Part shown: positions 46,853-54,428 of the stretch, piece after piece
Position numbering within the stretch: position 1 is the first letter of the stretch
Layout of the letters: every line of letters starts with the position of its first letter
From: ZC4RG19 sp017577565
GTDB lineage: Bacteria > Actinomycetota > Acidimicrobiia > Acidimicrobiales > VFJN01
Direction of reading: 5' to 3'
Assembly: GCA_047459075.1 (NCBI GenBank)
Contig: VSCH01000005.1
Span: 41,646-105,645, forward strand
DNA: 64,000 bases
Program-made: the position numbers and the translations under genes
The notes under the pieces: generated by a model
What the model saw: the letters and a program-made list of their open reading frames with translations, nothing else
What the model was told of the DNA's origin: nothing
Databases searched by the model: none

Positions 46853-48264
46853 CCACCCGACCCACCGACGACCGGTCCGGCCGCACGCGAGGGCCGGGCG
46901 ACGCCCGCCGCGAGCTGCTGAGCGGCTGGGGGCGCAACCCGTGGTCCGCGGCCCACGTCGTCCGGCCCACGAGCCCGGACGAGCTGGCCATGGCCGTGAA
47001 GTCGGCCGGACCCCGCGGCGCGATCGTGCGAGGGCTGGGCCGCTCCTACGGCGACCAGGCGATCAACGCCGGCGGCCTGGTCGTGGACGCCACCGCGGTC
47101 TCCGGGCTGCTCGAGCTCGACGAGGAGGCCGGCACCGCCCGGGTCCTGGGCGGCACGTCCCTCAAGCAGCTGCTCCACCAGATCGTCCCCCAGGGCTGGT
47201 TCGTGCAGGTCACGCCCGGCACCAGCAACGTGACGGTCGGCGGGGCCATCGCCAACGACGTCCACGGCAAGGGACACCACGCCACCGGCACGTTCGGCGC
47301 CCACGTCCACTCGATGGTGCTCGCCCTGCCGGACGGCACCCGCCGGGTGCTGACACCGACCGAGACGCCGCGCGAGTTCTGGGCCACCTGCGGCGGCCTG
47401 GGGCTGACCGGCACCGTCCTCGAGGCGACGATCGGCCTGCGCCGGATCGAGACGAGCCTGCTCAAGGTCGACACCGACCGGGTGCCCGACCTCGACTCCC
47501 TGCTGGCGCTGCTGCTCGAGGGCGGGCGGAAGTACCGCTACTCGGTCGCCTGGGTCGACTTCCTGGCCCGGGGCCGGTCGCTCGGCCGGGCGGTCGTCGA
47601 CCAGGGCGACTTCGCGACGCTCGACGACCTGCCGGCGGGCGACCGGCGGCGGCGCGACCCCCTCGCCTACCGGCCGCTCCCCTCGGCGCCGTCGCTGCCG
47701 GTGGCGCCCAACTCGCTGCTCAACCGGGCCTCGATCGCCGCCTTCAACGAGTTCTGGTACCGGAAGGCCCCCAAGCGCCGGCGGGACCACCTCACCACCA
47801 TCGACAAGTTCTGGTACCCGCTCGACATGGTCGACAGCTGGCCCCGCATGTACGGCCGGCGCGGCTTCCTGCAGTGGCAGTGCCTCGTGCCCTTCGGCGC
47901 CGAGGAGACCCTGCGGGAGATCGTCGAGGCGATCGCCAACCACCCGGCGCCCAGCTTCCTGTCGGTGCTCAAGTACTTCGGGCAGGCCAACCCGGGCCCG
48001 CTGTCGTTCCCGGCCCCCGGCTGGACGCTCAGCATCGACGTGCCCACCGACGTACCCGGCCTCGCCCCGCTCCTCGACCGGCTGGACGAGCGGGTGGTCG
48101 AGGTCGGCGGCCGCATCTACCTGGCCAAGGACAGCCGGATGCGCCCCGAGCACCTGCCGCTCATGTACCCGCGGATCGACGAGTGGCGCGAGGTGCGCGA
48201 CGAGCTCGACCCCGAGCGCCGGCTGAACAGCGACCTGGCCCGCCGGCTGCGCCTGCTCGGCTGA
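46849..48264 (+). CDS. dprE1: Decaprenylphosphoryl-beta-D-ribose 2-oxidase (DprE1-like)
   Basis: FAD enzyme that oxidises decaprenyl-phospho-ribose at C2'; DprE2 then reduces it to the arabinose form. The 471 residues include FAD-binding VRGLGRSYGDQAINAGG, the NDVHGKGHHATGTFG loop (His139, matching His132 of the M. tuberculosis enzyme), FWYPLDMVDSWPRMYGRRGF and YLAKDSR (Lys427, matching Lys418). The residue matching the benzothiazinone target Cys387 is Ser395 (PGWTLSIDVP, codon AGC at 48031-48033). The GTG start overlaps the prenyltransferase stop (GTGA). It is the target of anti-tubercular benzothiazinones in mycobacteria. Confidence 0.92.
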   Translation: MTTRPTDDRSGRTRGPGDARRELLSGWGRNPWSAAHVVRPTSPDELAMAVKSAGPRGAIVRGLGRSYGDQAINAGGLVVDATAVSGLLELDEEAGTARVLGGTSLKQLLHQIVPQGWFVQVTPGTSNVTVGGAIANDVHGKGHHATGTFGAHVHSMVLALPDGTRRVLTPTETPREFWATCGGLGLTGTVLEATIGLRRIETSLLKVDTDRVPDLDSLLALLLEGGRKYRYSVAWVDFLARGRSLGRAVVDQGDFATLDDLPAGDRRRRDPLAYRPLPSAPSLPVAPNSLLNRASIAAFNEFWYRKAPKRRRDHLTTIDKFWYPLDMVDSWPRMYGRRGFLQWQCLVPFGAEETLREIVEAIANHPAPSFLSVLKYFGQANPGPLSFPAPGWTLSIDVPTDVPGLAPLLDRLDERVVEVGGRIYLAKDSRMRPEHLPLMYPRIDEWREVRDELDPERRLNSDLARRLRLLG

Positions 48265-48319
48265 CCCGGCCGGGCCCACCGGCGGCGGCGACCCGGCGGG
48301 GGTCGGGCGGGGGCGTCCG

Positions 48320-49174
48320 TCAGCGGGTCAGCGCGGCGACGAGGCGGTCGAGGCTCTCGCGGTAGTGCGGCAGCAGGGGGAACCCGGCCGCCCGCAGGGC
48401 CGCGTTGTCGAGCACCGAGTTGGCGGGGCGGGGGGCCGGGCGGGGCGGGTCGAGCTCCGCGGTCGTGATCGGTCGCACCCTCGCGGGGTCGTGGCCGGCG
48501 CTCTCCAGGATCGCCTGCACGAACTCGTACCAGCTCACGGCGCCCTGGTTGGTGACGTGGAAGGTGCCGGGCACCCGGGCGGCGACGAGCCGCCGCAGCG
48601 CGACGGCGAGGTCGGCGGTGAAGGTCGGGTGGCCCCGCTGGTCGTCGACGAAGGCCAGCTCGGGCCGCTCGGCGGCCAGCCGCAGCACGGTCTTGACCAT
48701 GTTGTTGCCGTGCTCGCCGCACACCCACGAGACCCGCACGACCGTGGCCCCCGGCGCGTGGGCCGCGACCTCCAGCTCGCCACCCCACTTCGAGCGCCCG
48801 TAGACCGACTGCGGGTTGGGCCGGTCCCACTCGACGTAGGGGGTCTCCTTGGTGCCGTCGAAGACGTAGTCGGTCGAGACGTAGCAGAGGTGGGCGCCCA
48901 CCCGGCGACTGGCGTCGGCCACCCACCGGGTGCCGAGGGCGTTCACCCGGTAGGCCCGCTCGGGGTCGCCCTCGCAGGCGTCGACCGCCGTCCACGCCGC
49001 CGCGTGCACGACGACGTCGGGGCGCACGGACGTGATCGCCTGGTACACCTGGTCGCGGTCGCCGACGTCCAGGTCGGCGTGGGTGGCGGCGACGACGTCG
49101 TCGCCCTGCGCGGCGCAGTGGGCGTGCAGGTCGCGGCCGAGCTGGCCACCGGCACCGGTGACGAGGACCTTCAC
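48320..49174 (-). CDS. rmlD: dTDP-4-dehydrorhamnose reductase
   Basis: Last step to dTDP-L-rhamnose. The 284-residue SDR has VLVTGAGGQLGRDL, the RmlD-specific VVVHAAAWTAVDACEGDPE, YVSTDYVFDGTKETPY, QSVYGRSKWGGE (Tyr-x3-Lys) and RVSWVCGEHGNNMVKT. It lies 7 bases downstream of rmlB, so it is in the same unit. RmlA and RmlC, also needed for dTDP-rhamnose, are not in this window. Confidence 0.94.
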   Translation of the reverse strand: MKVLVTGAGGQLGRDLHAHCAAQGDDVVAATHADLDVGDRDQVYQAITSVRPDVVVHAAAWTAVDACEGDPERAYRVNALGTRWVADASRRVGAHLCYVSTDYVFDGTKETPYVEWDRPNPQSVYGRSKWGGELEVAAHAPGATVVRVSWVCGEHGNNMVKTVLRLAAERPELAFVDDQRGHPTFTADLAVALRRLVAARVPGTFHVTNQGAVSWYEFVQAILESAGHDPARVRPITTAELDPPRPAPRPANSVLDNAALRAAGFPLLPHYRESLDRLVAALTR

Positions 49175-49181
49175 CGCGCCG

Positions 49182-50147
49182 TCACAGCCCCGCCCGCTCC
49201 TTGAGCGGGCGCCACCACCACTCGTTGTTGCGGTACCACTCGACCGTCGCCTCGAGCGCCTCGTCGAGGGTGTGCTTCTTGCGCCAGCCGAGGGCGGTCA
49301 CCTTGTCGATGTTCACCGAGTAGCGGCGGTCGTGGCCCGGGCGGTCGGGCACGTAGTCGACGCGCTCCTCCCCCACCCCGAAGATGGCGAGCAGCTTGTC
49401 GACCAGCACCCGGTTGGGCGTCTCGTTGCCGGCGCCGATGTTGTAGATCTCACCGACCTCGCCCTTCTCGAGGACGAGGCCGACGGCGGCGCAGTGGTCC
49501 TCGACGTAGAGCCAGTCGCGCTGGTTGAGCCCGTCGCCGTAGAGCGGGATGTTCTTGCCCTCGATGAGGTTGGTCGTGAACAGCGGCAGGGCCTTCTCCG
49601 GGTACTGGTAGGGCCCGAAGTTGTTCGTGCACCGGGTGACGATGACCGGCAGCCCGTAGGTCGTGTGGTAGGCGAGGGCGATCAGGTCGGAGCCGGCCTT
49701 CGACGCCGAGTACGGCGAGCGGGGCTCCAGCCGGTCGGTCTCGAGCGACGACCCCTCCTCGACCGAGCCGTAGACCTCGTCGGTGCCGATGTGGATGACC
49801 CGCGACACCTCGAGGCGGCGGGCGACGTCCATGACCACGTTGGTGCCGAAGCAGTTGGTGCGCACGAACTCGTCGGGGCCAGCGATCGACCGGTCGACGT
49901 GGCTCTCGGCCGCGAAGTGGACGACGACGTCGTGGCCGGCCATGGCCTCCTCGAGCGTCGTGCGGTCGCAGATGTCGCCCTTGACGAACGAGAACCGCGG
50001 GTCGTCCTCGACGTCCCGCAGCGTCGACAGGTTCCCCGCGTAGGTCAGGGCGTCGTAGACGGTCACCTCGTCGTCCGTGTTGGCCAGGACCCAGCGGACG
50101 TAGTTCGAGCCGATGAACCCGGCCCCACCGGTGACGAACTGCTTCAT
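49182..50147 (-). CDS. rmlB: dTDP-glucose 4,6-dehydratase
   Basis: Converts dTDP-glucose to dTDP-4-keto-6-deoxyglucose. The 321 residues contain FVTGGAGFIGSNYVRW, YDALTYAGNLSTL, FAAESHVDRSI, the catalytic HIGTDEVYGSV with Asp-Glu, SPYSASKAGSD (Tyr-x3-Lys) and TRCTNNFGPYQYPEK. ATG 50147 has a GGAG site 6 bases upstream. A CACAAT hexamer at 50222-50227 (minus strand) may be the -10, leaving a leader of about 70 bases with a CCGTG-ACCG-CACGG hairpin (50185-50198). Confidence 0.95.
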   Translation of the reverse strand: MKQFVTGGAGFIGSNYVRWVLANTDDEVTVYDALTYAGNLSTLRDVEDDPRFSFVKGDICDRTTLEEAMAGHDVVVHFAAESHVDRSIAGPDEFVRTNCFGTNVVMDVARRLEVSRVIHIGTDEVYGSVEEGSSLETDRLEPRSPYSASKAGSDLIALAYHTTYGLPVIVTRCTNNFGPYQYPEKALPLFTTNLIEGKNIPLYGDGLNQRDWLYVEDHCAAVGLVLEKGEVGEIYNIGAGNETPNRVLVDKLLAIFGVGEERVDYVPDRPGHDRRYSVNIDKVTALGWRKKHTLDEALEATVEWYRNNEWWWRPLKERAGL

Positions 50148-50286
50148 GCGAACTCCTGGGCGGACGTGGTCGGGCGGCGCACGCCCGTGCGGTCACGGAC
50201 GGGGCGTCTCACGGGTGAGCCATTGTGGCAGCCGGGTGCCGGAGCCCACACACCCCGGACGGCGGGCGCGCCTCGCCGGTCGGGCC

Positions 50287-51441
50287 TCAGGCCACCGGGA
50301 GGCCGAGGTCGCGGGCGATGACCAGGCGCTGGATCTCGCTCGTCCCCTCGCCGATCTCCAGGATCTTGGCGTCCCGGTAGTGGCGGGCCACCGGCGTCTC
50401 GTCCATGAAGCCGTAGCCGCCGAAGATCTGCGTCGCCGCCCGGGTGGCGGTCACGGCCGCCTCGGTGGCGTACAGCTTGGCCATCGCCGCCTGGCGCTTG
50501 AAGGGGCGGCCGGTGTCCCGCAGCCACGCGGCCTGGTACGTCAGCAGGGCGGCCGTCTCGGCCATGACCGCCAGGTCGGCGCAGGAGAAGGCGACCGCCT
50601 GGTTGGACCCGATGGGGCGGCCGAAGGCGTGCCGCTCCCCCGCGTAGGCCACCGACTGCTCGAGGCAGCAGCGGATGACGCCGACGGCGAGCGCGGCGAT
50701 GGCGATGCGGCCCTCGTCGAGGATCTCCAGGAACTGGGCGTAGCCCCGGCCCCGCTGCCCCAGCAGGTGGTCCTCGGGCACCCGGCAGCCGCTGAAGGTC
50801 AGCCCGTGGGTGTCGGAGGCGTGCCAGCCCATCTTGCGGTAGGGCGGCTGGACGGTCAGGCCGGGCGTGCCGGCGGGCACGACGATGGTCGAGATCTCGG
50901 GCCGGCCGGCGCCCTCGCCGGTGCGGGCCGTGATCGTCACGAGCGAGGTGATCTCGGTGCCGGAGTTGGTGATGAACGCCTTCTCGCCGTCGATCACCCA
51001 CTCGCCGCCCTCCAGCCGGGCGGTCGTGCGGGTGCCGCCGGCGTCGCTGCCGGCGTCGGGCTCGGTCAGCCCGAAGGCGGCCAGGGCCCGGCCGGCGCAG
51101 AGGTCCGGCAGCCACCGCTGGCGCTGCTCCTCGGTGCCGAACCGGTGGATCGGGCTGGCGCCCAGGCCGACGCCGGCCTCGAGCGTGATGGCCAGCGACT
51201 GGTCGACCCGGGCGATCTCCTCGATGGCGATGCACAGGGTGGTGAGGTCGGCGCCGCCGCCCCCGTACTCCTCCGGGAAGGGGATGCCGAACAGGCCCAG
51301 CTCGCCCATCCGCCGGACGACGTCGACCGGGAAGGTGTGCTCGGCGTCCCAGCGCTCGGCGTGCGGGGCGATCTCGCTCTCGGCGAAGTCCCGCACCACG
51401 CGCCGGAGCGCCTCCTGCTCCTCGGTGAACTCCACGTGCAC
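50287..51441 (-). CDS. Acyl-CoA dehydrogenase
   Basis: FAD-dependent alpha,beta-dehydrogenation of an acyl-CoA in fatty-acid or amino-acid breakdown. The 384 residues include FGLTEPDAGSDAGGTRTTA, WVIDGEKAFITNSG, YAGERHAFGRPIGSNQAV, QIFGGYGFMDETPVARHYRD and ILEIGEGTSEIQR (Glu of the short/medium-chain type). The chain-length preference cannot be read from sequence. GTG 51441 (VHVEFTEEQEALRR) has a TAGCAT hexamer 7 bases upstream. The gene is divergent from pabB. Confidence 0.92.
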   Translation of the reverse strand: MHVEFTEEQEALRRVVRDFAESEIAPHAERWDAEHTFPVDVVRRMGELGLFGIPFPEEYGGGGADLTTLCIAIEEIARVDQSLAITLEAGVGLGASPIHRFGTEEQRQRWLPDLCAGRALAAFGLTEPDAGSDAGGTRTTARLEGGEWVIDGEKAFITNSGTEITSLVTITARTGEGAGRPEISTIVVPAGTPGLTVQPPYRKMGWHASDTHGLTFSGCRVPEDHLLGQRGRGYAQFLEILDEGRIAIAALAVGVIRCCLEQSVAYAGERHAFGRPIGSNQAVAFSCADLAVMAETAALLTYQAAWLRDTGRPFKRQAAMAKLYATEAAVTATRAATQIFGGYGFMDETPVARHYRDAKILEIGEGTSEIQRLVIARDLGLPVA

Positions 51442-51448
51442 CCCGGCG

Positions 51449-51454
51449 ATGCTA
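51449..51454 (-). promoter_or_regulatory. -10 hexamer TAGCAT of the acyl-CoA dehydrogenase gene
   Basis: TAGCAT on the minus strand ends 7 bases before GTG 51441. Confidence 0.5.
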
Positions 51455-51494
51455 GGGGTCGCCCTGCCCCGGTCGCCCCACCGCCCGCCCGGCC

Positions 51495-51500
51495 TATCCT
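51495..51500 (+). promoter_or_regulatory. -10 hexamer TATCCT of the pabB leader/pabB unit
   Basis: TATCCT ends 8 bases before an ATG (51509) that opens a 16-codon reading frame, not before the pabB start itself. Confidence 0.5.
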
Positions 51501-51508
51501 CCGGGCCG

Positions 51509-51559
51509 ATGGCGCCCGCCCCCTGCCCCCGACCCGGCGGCGGGACGGCGCGCTCGTGA
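51509..51559 (+). CDS. Possible 16-codon leader peptide before pabB
   Basis: The frame encodes MAPAPCPRPGGGTARS and ends in a TGA that overlaps the pabB GTG (GTGA). It begins 8 bases after a TATCCT hexamer, the spacing at which neighbouring genes start. It is Pro/Gly-rich (5 of 16 are Pro if the CPRP and APAP repeats are counted) and has no Trp, Tyr or Phe, so it is not a classical aromatic attenuator peptide. It may simply load ribosomes for pabB by re-initiation. Coding is not proven. Confidence 0.35.
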   Translation: MAPAPCPRPGGGTARS

Positions 51560-52590
51560 GCCCGGACGCCGGCGCCCCGCTCGCCGTGGTGGGCGGCCGG
51601 CTGCTGACCGGGCTGGTCGACGTCACCTCCGACCTCGCGGCGCTGGACGGCGAGGGCCTGTGGGCGGTCGTGCTGCCCTACGACGGCGAGCCGGTGCTGG
51701 CCCGGTTCGCCGAGTCCCGGCCGGCCCGGCCGTGGCCGGGGCCGCCGTGGCGGGGGCCGGCGCCGGACGCGTGGTCGACCTCGCTCGACCGCGACGCGTA
51801 CTGCGCGGGTGTCGAGGCCATCCGGGCGGCGATCGCGGCCGGCGACGTCTACCAGGTCAACCTCACCCGCCGCCTGTCCGCCCCGCTGCCGCCCGGCGCG
51901 GACGTCGCCGCGCTGGGCGCCGCCCTCGGTCGGGGCAACCCCGCGCCCTACGCGGCCGTCGTGCGGCTGCCGGCGGTGGGCTGCGAGGTCGCCTCGGCCT
52001 CGCCCGAGCGGTTCCTGCGCCGGGACGGCGACCTCGTGGCGTCCTCGCCGATCAAGGGCACGGCCCCTGACCCGTCGGGCTTCCTCCCCAAGGACCGGGA
52101 CGAGAACGTGATGATCGTCGACCTCGTCCGCAACGACCTCGGGCGGGTGTGCGAGTGGGGGACGGTGGAGGTGCCCGCGCTCTGCGCCGTCGAGCACCAC
52201 CCCGGCCTCGTCCACCTCGTGTCCACGGTGACCGGGCGCCTGCGCCCCGGCGTCACCTGGGGCGAGCTCGTCGAGGCGACGTTCCCGCCGGGGTCGGTGA
52301 CCGGCGCGCCCAAGCTCGCGGCGATGGACCACATCGCCCGGCTCGAGCGCGGGCCCCGCGGCGTGTACTGCGGCGCCGTCGGGTGGGTCGACGCCGACGC
52401 CCGCCGGGGCGAGCTCAACGTGGCGATCCGGACCTTCTGGTTCGAGGACGGCCTGCTGCACCTCGGCACCGGGGGCGGCATCACCTGGGGGTCGACACCC
52501 GAGGGCGAGTGGGCCGAGACCGAGCTGAAGGCCCGCCGGCTGCTGGCCGTGGCGTCGGGGGCGCCGCCGCCCGCGGGCTCGGGCGACTGA
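51556..52590 (+). CDS. pabB: Aminodeoxychorismate synthase component I (chorismate-binding enzyme)
   Basis: Makes 4-amino-4-deoxychorismate from chorismate for folate synthesis, with a glutamine amidotransferase partner not seen here. The 344 residues carry the chorismate-binding signatures YQVNLTRRLSA, FLRRDGDLVASSPIKGTAP, ENVMIVDLVRNDLGRVC, TFPPGSVTGAPKLAAM and GAVGWVD. The SPIKGT lysine is the PabB/ADIC type. The N-terminal region is short. Adjacency to pabC favours PabB over anthranilate synthase TrpE. The GTG start overlaps the stop of a possible 16-codon leader frame. Confidence 0.88.
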   Translation: MSPDAGAPLAVVGGRLLTGLVDVTSDLAALDGEGLWAVVLPYDGEPVLARFAESRPARPWPGPPWRGPAPDAWSTSLDRDAYCAGVEAIRAAIAAGDVYQVNLTRRLSAPLPPGADVAALGAALGRGNPAPYAAVVRLPAVGCEVASASPERFLRRDGDLVASSPIKGTAPDPSGFLPKDRDENVMIVDLVRNDLGRVCEWGTVEVPALCAVEHHPGLVHLVSTVTGRLRPGVTWGELVEATFPPGSVTGAPKLAAMDHIARLERGPRGVYCGAVGWVDADARRGELNVAIRTFWFEDGLLHLGTGGGITWGSTPEGEWAETELKARRLLAVASGAPPPAGSGD

Positions 52591-52654
52591 GGGCCGGCGG
52601 CGGGCCCGCGGGCCGGCTCGACGCCCGCCCGCCGGTCGGCTTCGATGTCGCGGC

Positions 52655-53500
52655 GTGTCCGAGCGAGGTGCCGTCGCGGTGTGGCTGGACGGCCGGCTGG
52701 TCGACCCGGCCGACGCCACCGTCTCCGTGTTCGACCGTGGGCTGACCGTCGGCGACGGCGTCTTCGAGACGCTCAAGGTCGTGCGGGGCCGGCCCTTCGC
52801 CGTGCGCCGCCACCTGGCCCGGCTCCACCGCTCGGCCCGGGGCCTGGGCCTGGACGTGCCGGTCGGCGACGCCACCCTGCGGGCGGCGGTCGACGAGGTG
52901 GCGGCGGCCGCCGGCCTCGAGCTCGGCCGGCTGCGGATCACGCTGACCGCCGGCACCAGCCCGCCCGGCTCGGCCCGGGCGCCGTCCGACCCGACGCTCG
53001 TCGTGACCGCCACGCCGCTCGCCCCCTGGCCACCCGAGACCACGGCGATCACCGTGCCCTGGCCCCGCAACGAGCACTCGGCCATCGCCGGGGTGAAGAC
53101 CACGTCCTACGCCGAGAACGTCGTGGCGCTCGCCGAGGCGCGCAAGGTCGGCGCCACCGAGGCGATCATGGGCAACACCGCCGGGAACCTGTGCGAGGGC
53201 ACGGGCACCAACGTCTTCGTCGCCCTCGACGGGCGGCTGCTCACGCCGCCCCTGATGTCGGGCTGCCTGGCCGGCGTCACCCGGGAGCTGCTGCTCGAGC
53301 TGCTCCCGGAGGCCGACGAGGAGGACGTGCCCCTCGCGGCCCTGGCCGAGGCCGACGAGGTGCTGCTCACCTCGACGACCCGGGACGTGCAACCGCTGCG
53401 GGCCCTCGACGGCCGGCCGCTGCCCGGCGTCGACGGGCCGTGGGCCCGGCGGGCGATGGCGGCCGTCGCCGAGCTGCAGGCCCGCGACCTCGACCCCTGA
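52655..53500 (+). CDS. pabC: Class IV PLP aminotransferase-fold enzyme, probable aminodeoxychorismate lyase
   Basis: Releases pyruvate from aminodeoxychorismate to give 4-aminobenzoate. The 281 residues have the class IV fold: VSVFDRGLTVGDGVFETL, VRRHLARLHRSA, the PLP lysine in IAGVKTTSYAENV, EAIMGNTAGNLCEGTGTNVF and TPPLMSGCLAGVTRELLL. Branched-chain or D-amino-acid aminotransferases share the fold; pabB 64 bases upstream decides the call. The GTG start is preceded by a weak TTCGAT hexamer. Confidence 0.85.
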   Translation: MSERGAVAVWLDGRLVDPADATVSVFDRGLTVGDGVFETLKVVRGRPFAVRRHLARLHRSARGLGLDVPVGDATLRAAVDEVAAAAGLELGRLRITLTAGTSPPGSARAPSDPTLVVTATPLAPWPPETTAITVPWPRNEHSAIAGVKTTSYAENVVALAEARKVGATEAIMGNTAGNLCEGTGTNVFVALDGRLLTPPLMSGCLAGVTRELLLELLPEADEEDVPLAALAEADEVLLTSTTRDVQPLRALDGRPLPGVDGPWARRAMAAVAELQARDLDP

Positions 53501-53520
53501 GCCCCGCCCCGACCCCGGGG

Positions 53521-54411
53521 TCAGAGCGGGCGCAGGTGCACGACGTCACCGACCGCCAGGGTGCGGCGCCCGCCCTCGAGCGTGTCGACGACCAGGTGGC
53601 CCTCGGCGGTGACGTCGGCGGCCGTCCCCTCGACGTCGTCCGCGCCGAGGTCGACCCGGACCCGGCGGCCCAGCGTGGCCGAGCGGGCCCGCCAGTCGTC
53701 GAGCAGGTCCGCCGGCCCCTCGGCCACCAGGGCGCCGTAGCGCCGCTCGAGCCGGCGCAGGTAGGCGACCAGGAGGTCGACGCGGTCGACGGCGGCGCCC
53801 AGCCAGCTCAGGGCGGTCGCGGTGTCCGCCAGCGCCTCCAGCTCGGGGTCGACCCCGTCGGCGCCGGGGCGCGGCCAGTCGACGTTCACGCCGATCCCCA
53901 CGACGACGGCCAGGCGCTCGTCCGGCCGCGGCACCCGGTAGCCGGCGGCCGCGTGGCTGCCCGCCGGCCAGTCGGCCTCGGCCAGCAGCCCCGACAGCTT
54001 GCGCTCGCCGTCGGGCGTGTCGACGACCAGGTCGTTGGGCCACTTCAGGCGGGCGACGACGCCGGCGACCTCCTCGACCGCCTCGGCCATCGCCAGGCCG
54101 GCGGCGAACCCGACCGCCCCGGCGACGCGCGCCGGCGGGCGCAGCAGCACCGAGACGAGCAGCGAGCCGCCCGGCGGGGCCACCCAGGTGCGGGACCGGC
54201 GACCCCGCCCCGCGGTCTGGTGGTCGGCGACGACGACCGTGCCCTCGCGGGCCCCGTCGCGGGCCAGGTCCATGGCGTCGGCGTTCGTCGAGCCGGTCGA
54301 GGCCGTCCAGCGCACGTCCGCGAACCGGCTGCCGGCGAGCGCCGACCGCGCGCGCTCACCCGCGCTCAGCTGGACCGGCCCGCCGGCCGGTCTGGCACCG
54401 CCCTCCGGCAT
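53521..54411 (-). CDS. birA: Biotin--[acetyl-CoA-carboxylase] ligase (no DNA-binding domain)
   Basis: Activates biotin as biotinyl-AMP and attaches it to the AMKM lysine of carrier domains, including that of the divergent carboxylase gene. The 296 residues show STGSTNADAMDLA, ADHQTAGRGRRSRTW, PGGSLLVSVLL and LKWPNDLVVDTPDGERKLSG. There is no N-terminal helix-turn-helix, so it is a group I ligase and not a repressor. ATG 54411 is preferred over ATG 54423 because a TATGTT hexamer lies 7 bases before it and the 54423 ATG falls inside that hexamer. Confidence 0.92.
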   Translation of the reverse strand: MPEGGARPAGGPVQLSAGERARSALAGSRFADVRWTASTGSTNADAMDLARDGAREGTVVVADHQTAGRGRRSRTWVAPPGGSLLVSVLLRPPARVAGAVGFAAGLAMAEAVEEVAGVVARLKWPNDLVVDTPDGERKLSGLLAEADWPAGSHAAAGYRVPRPDERLAVVVGIGVNVDWPRPGADGVDPELEALADTATALSWLGAAVDRVDLLVAYLRRLERRYGALVAEGPADLLDDWRARSATLGRRVRVDLGADDVEGTAADVTAEGHLVVDTLEGGRRTLAVGDVVHLRPL

Positions 54412-54416
54412 GCCCG

Positions 54417-54424
54417 TAAACATA
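54417..54424. promoter_or_regulatory. Overlapping divergent -10 elements of birA and the carboxylase gene
   Basis: On the plus strand TAAACA (54417-54422) ends 6 bases before GTG 54429. On the minus strand TATGTT (54419-54424) ends 7 bases before ATG 54411. The two hexamers share four base pairs, so the polymerases would compete for the same DNA. Confidence 0.45.
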
Positions 54425-54428
54425 TGGC

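Noticed and set aside
53511..53522. 12-base palindrome GACCCCGGGGTC between pabC and birA as a terminator
   Set aside because: It has no loop, includes the birA stop codon, and palindromes of G and C arise easily at this composition.
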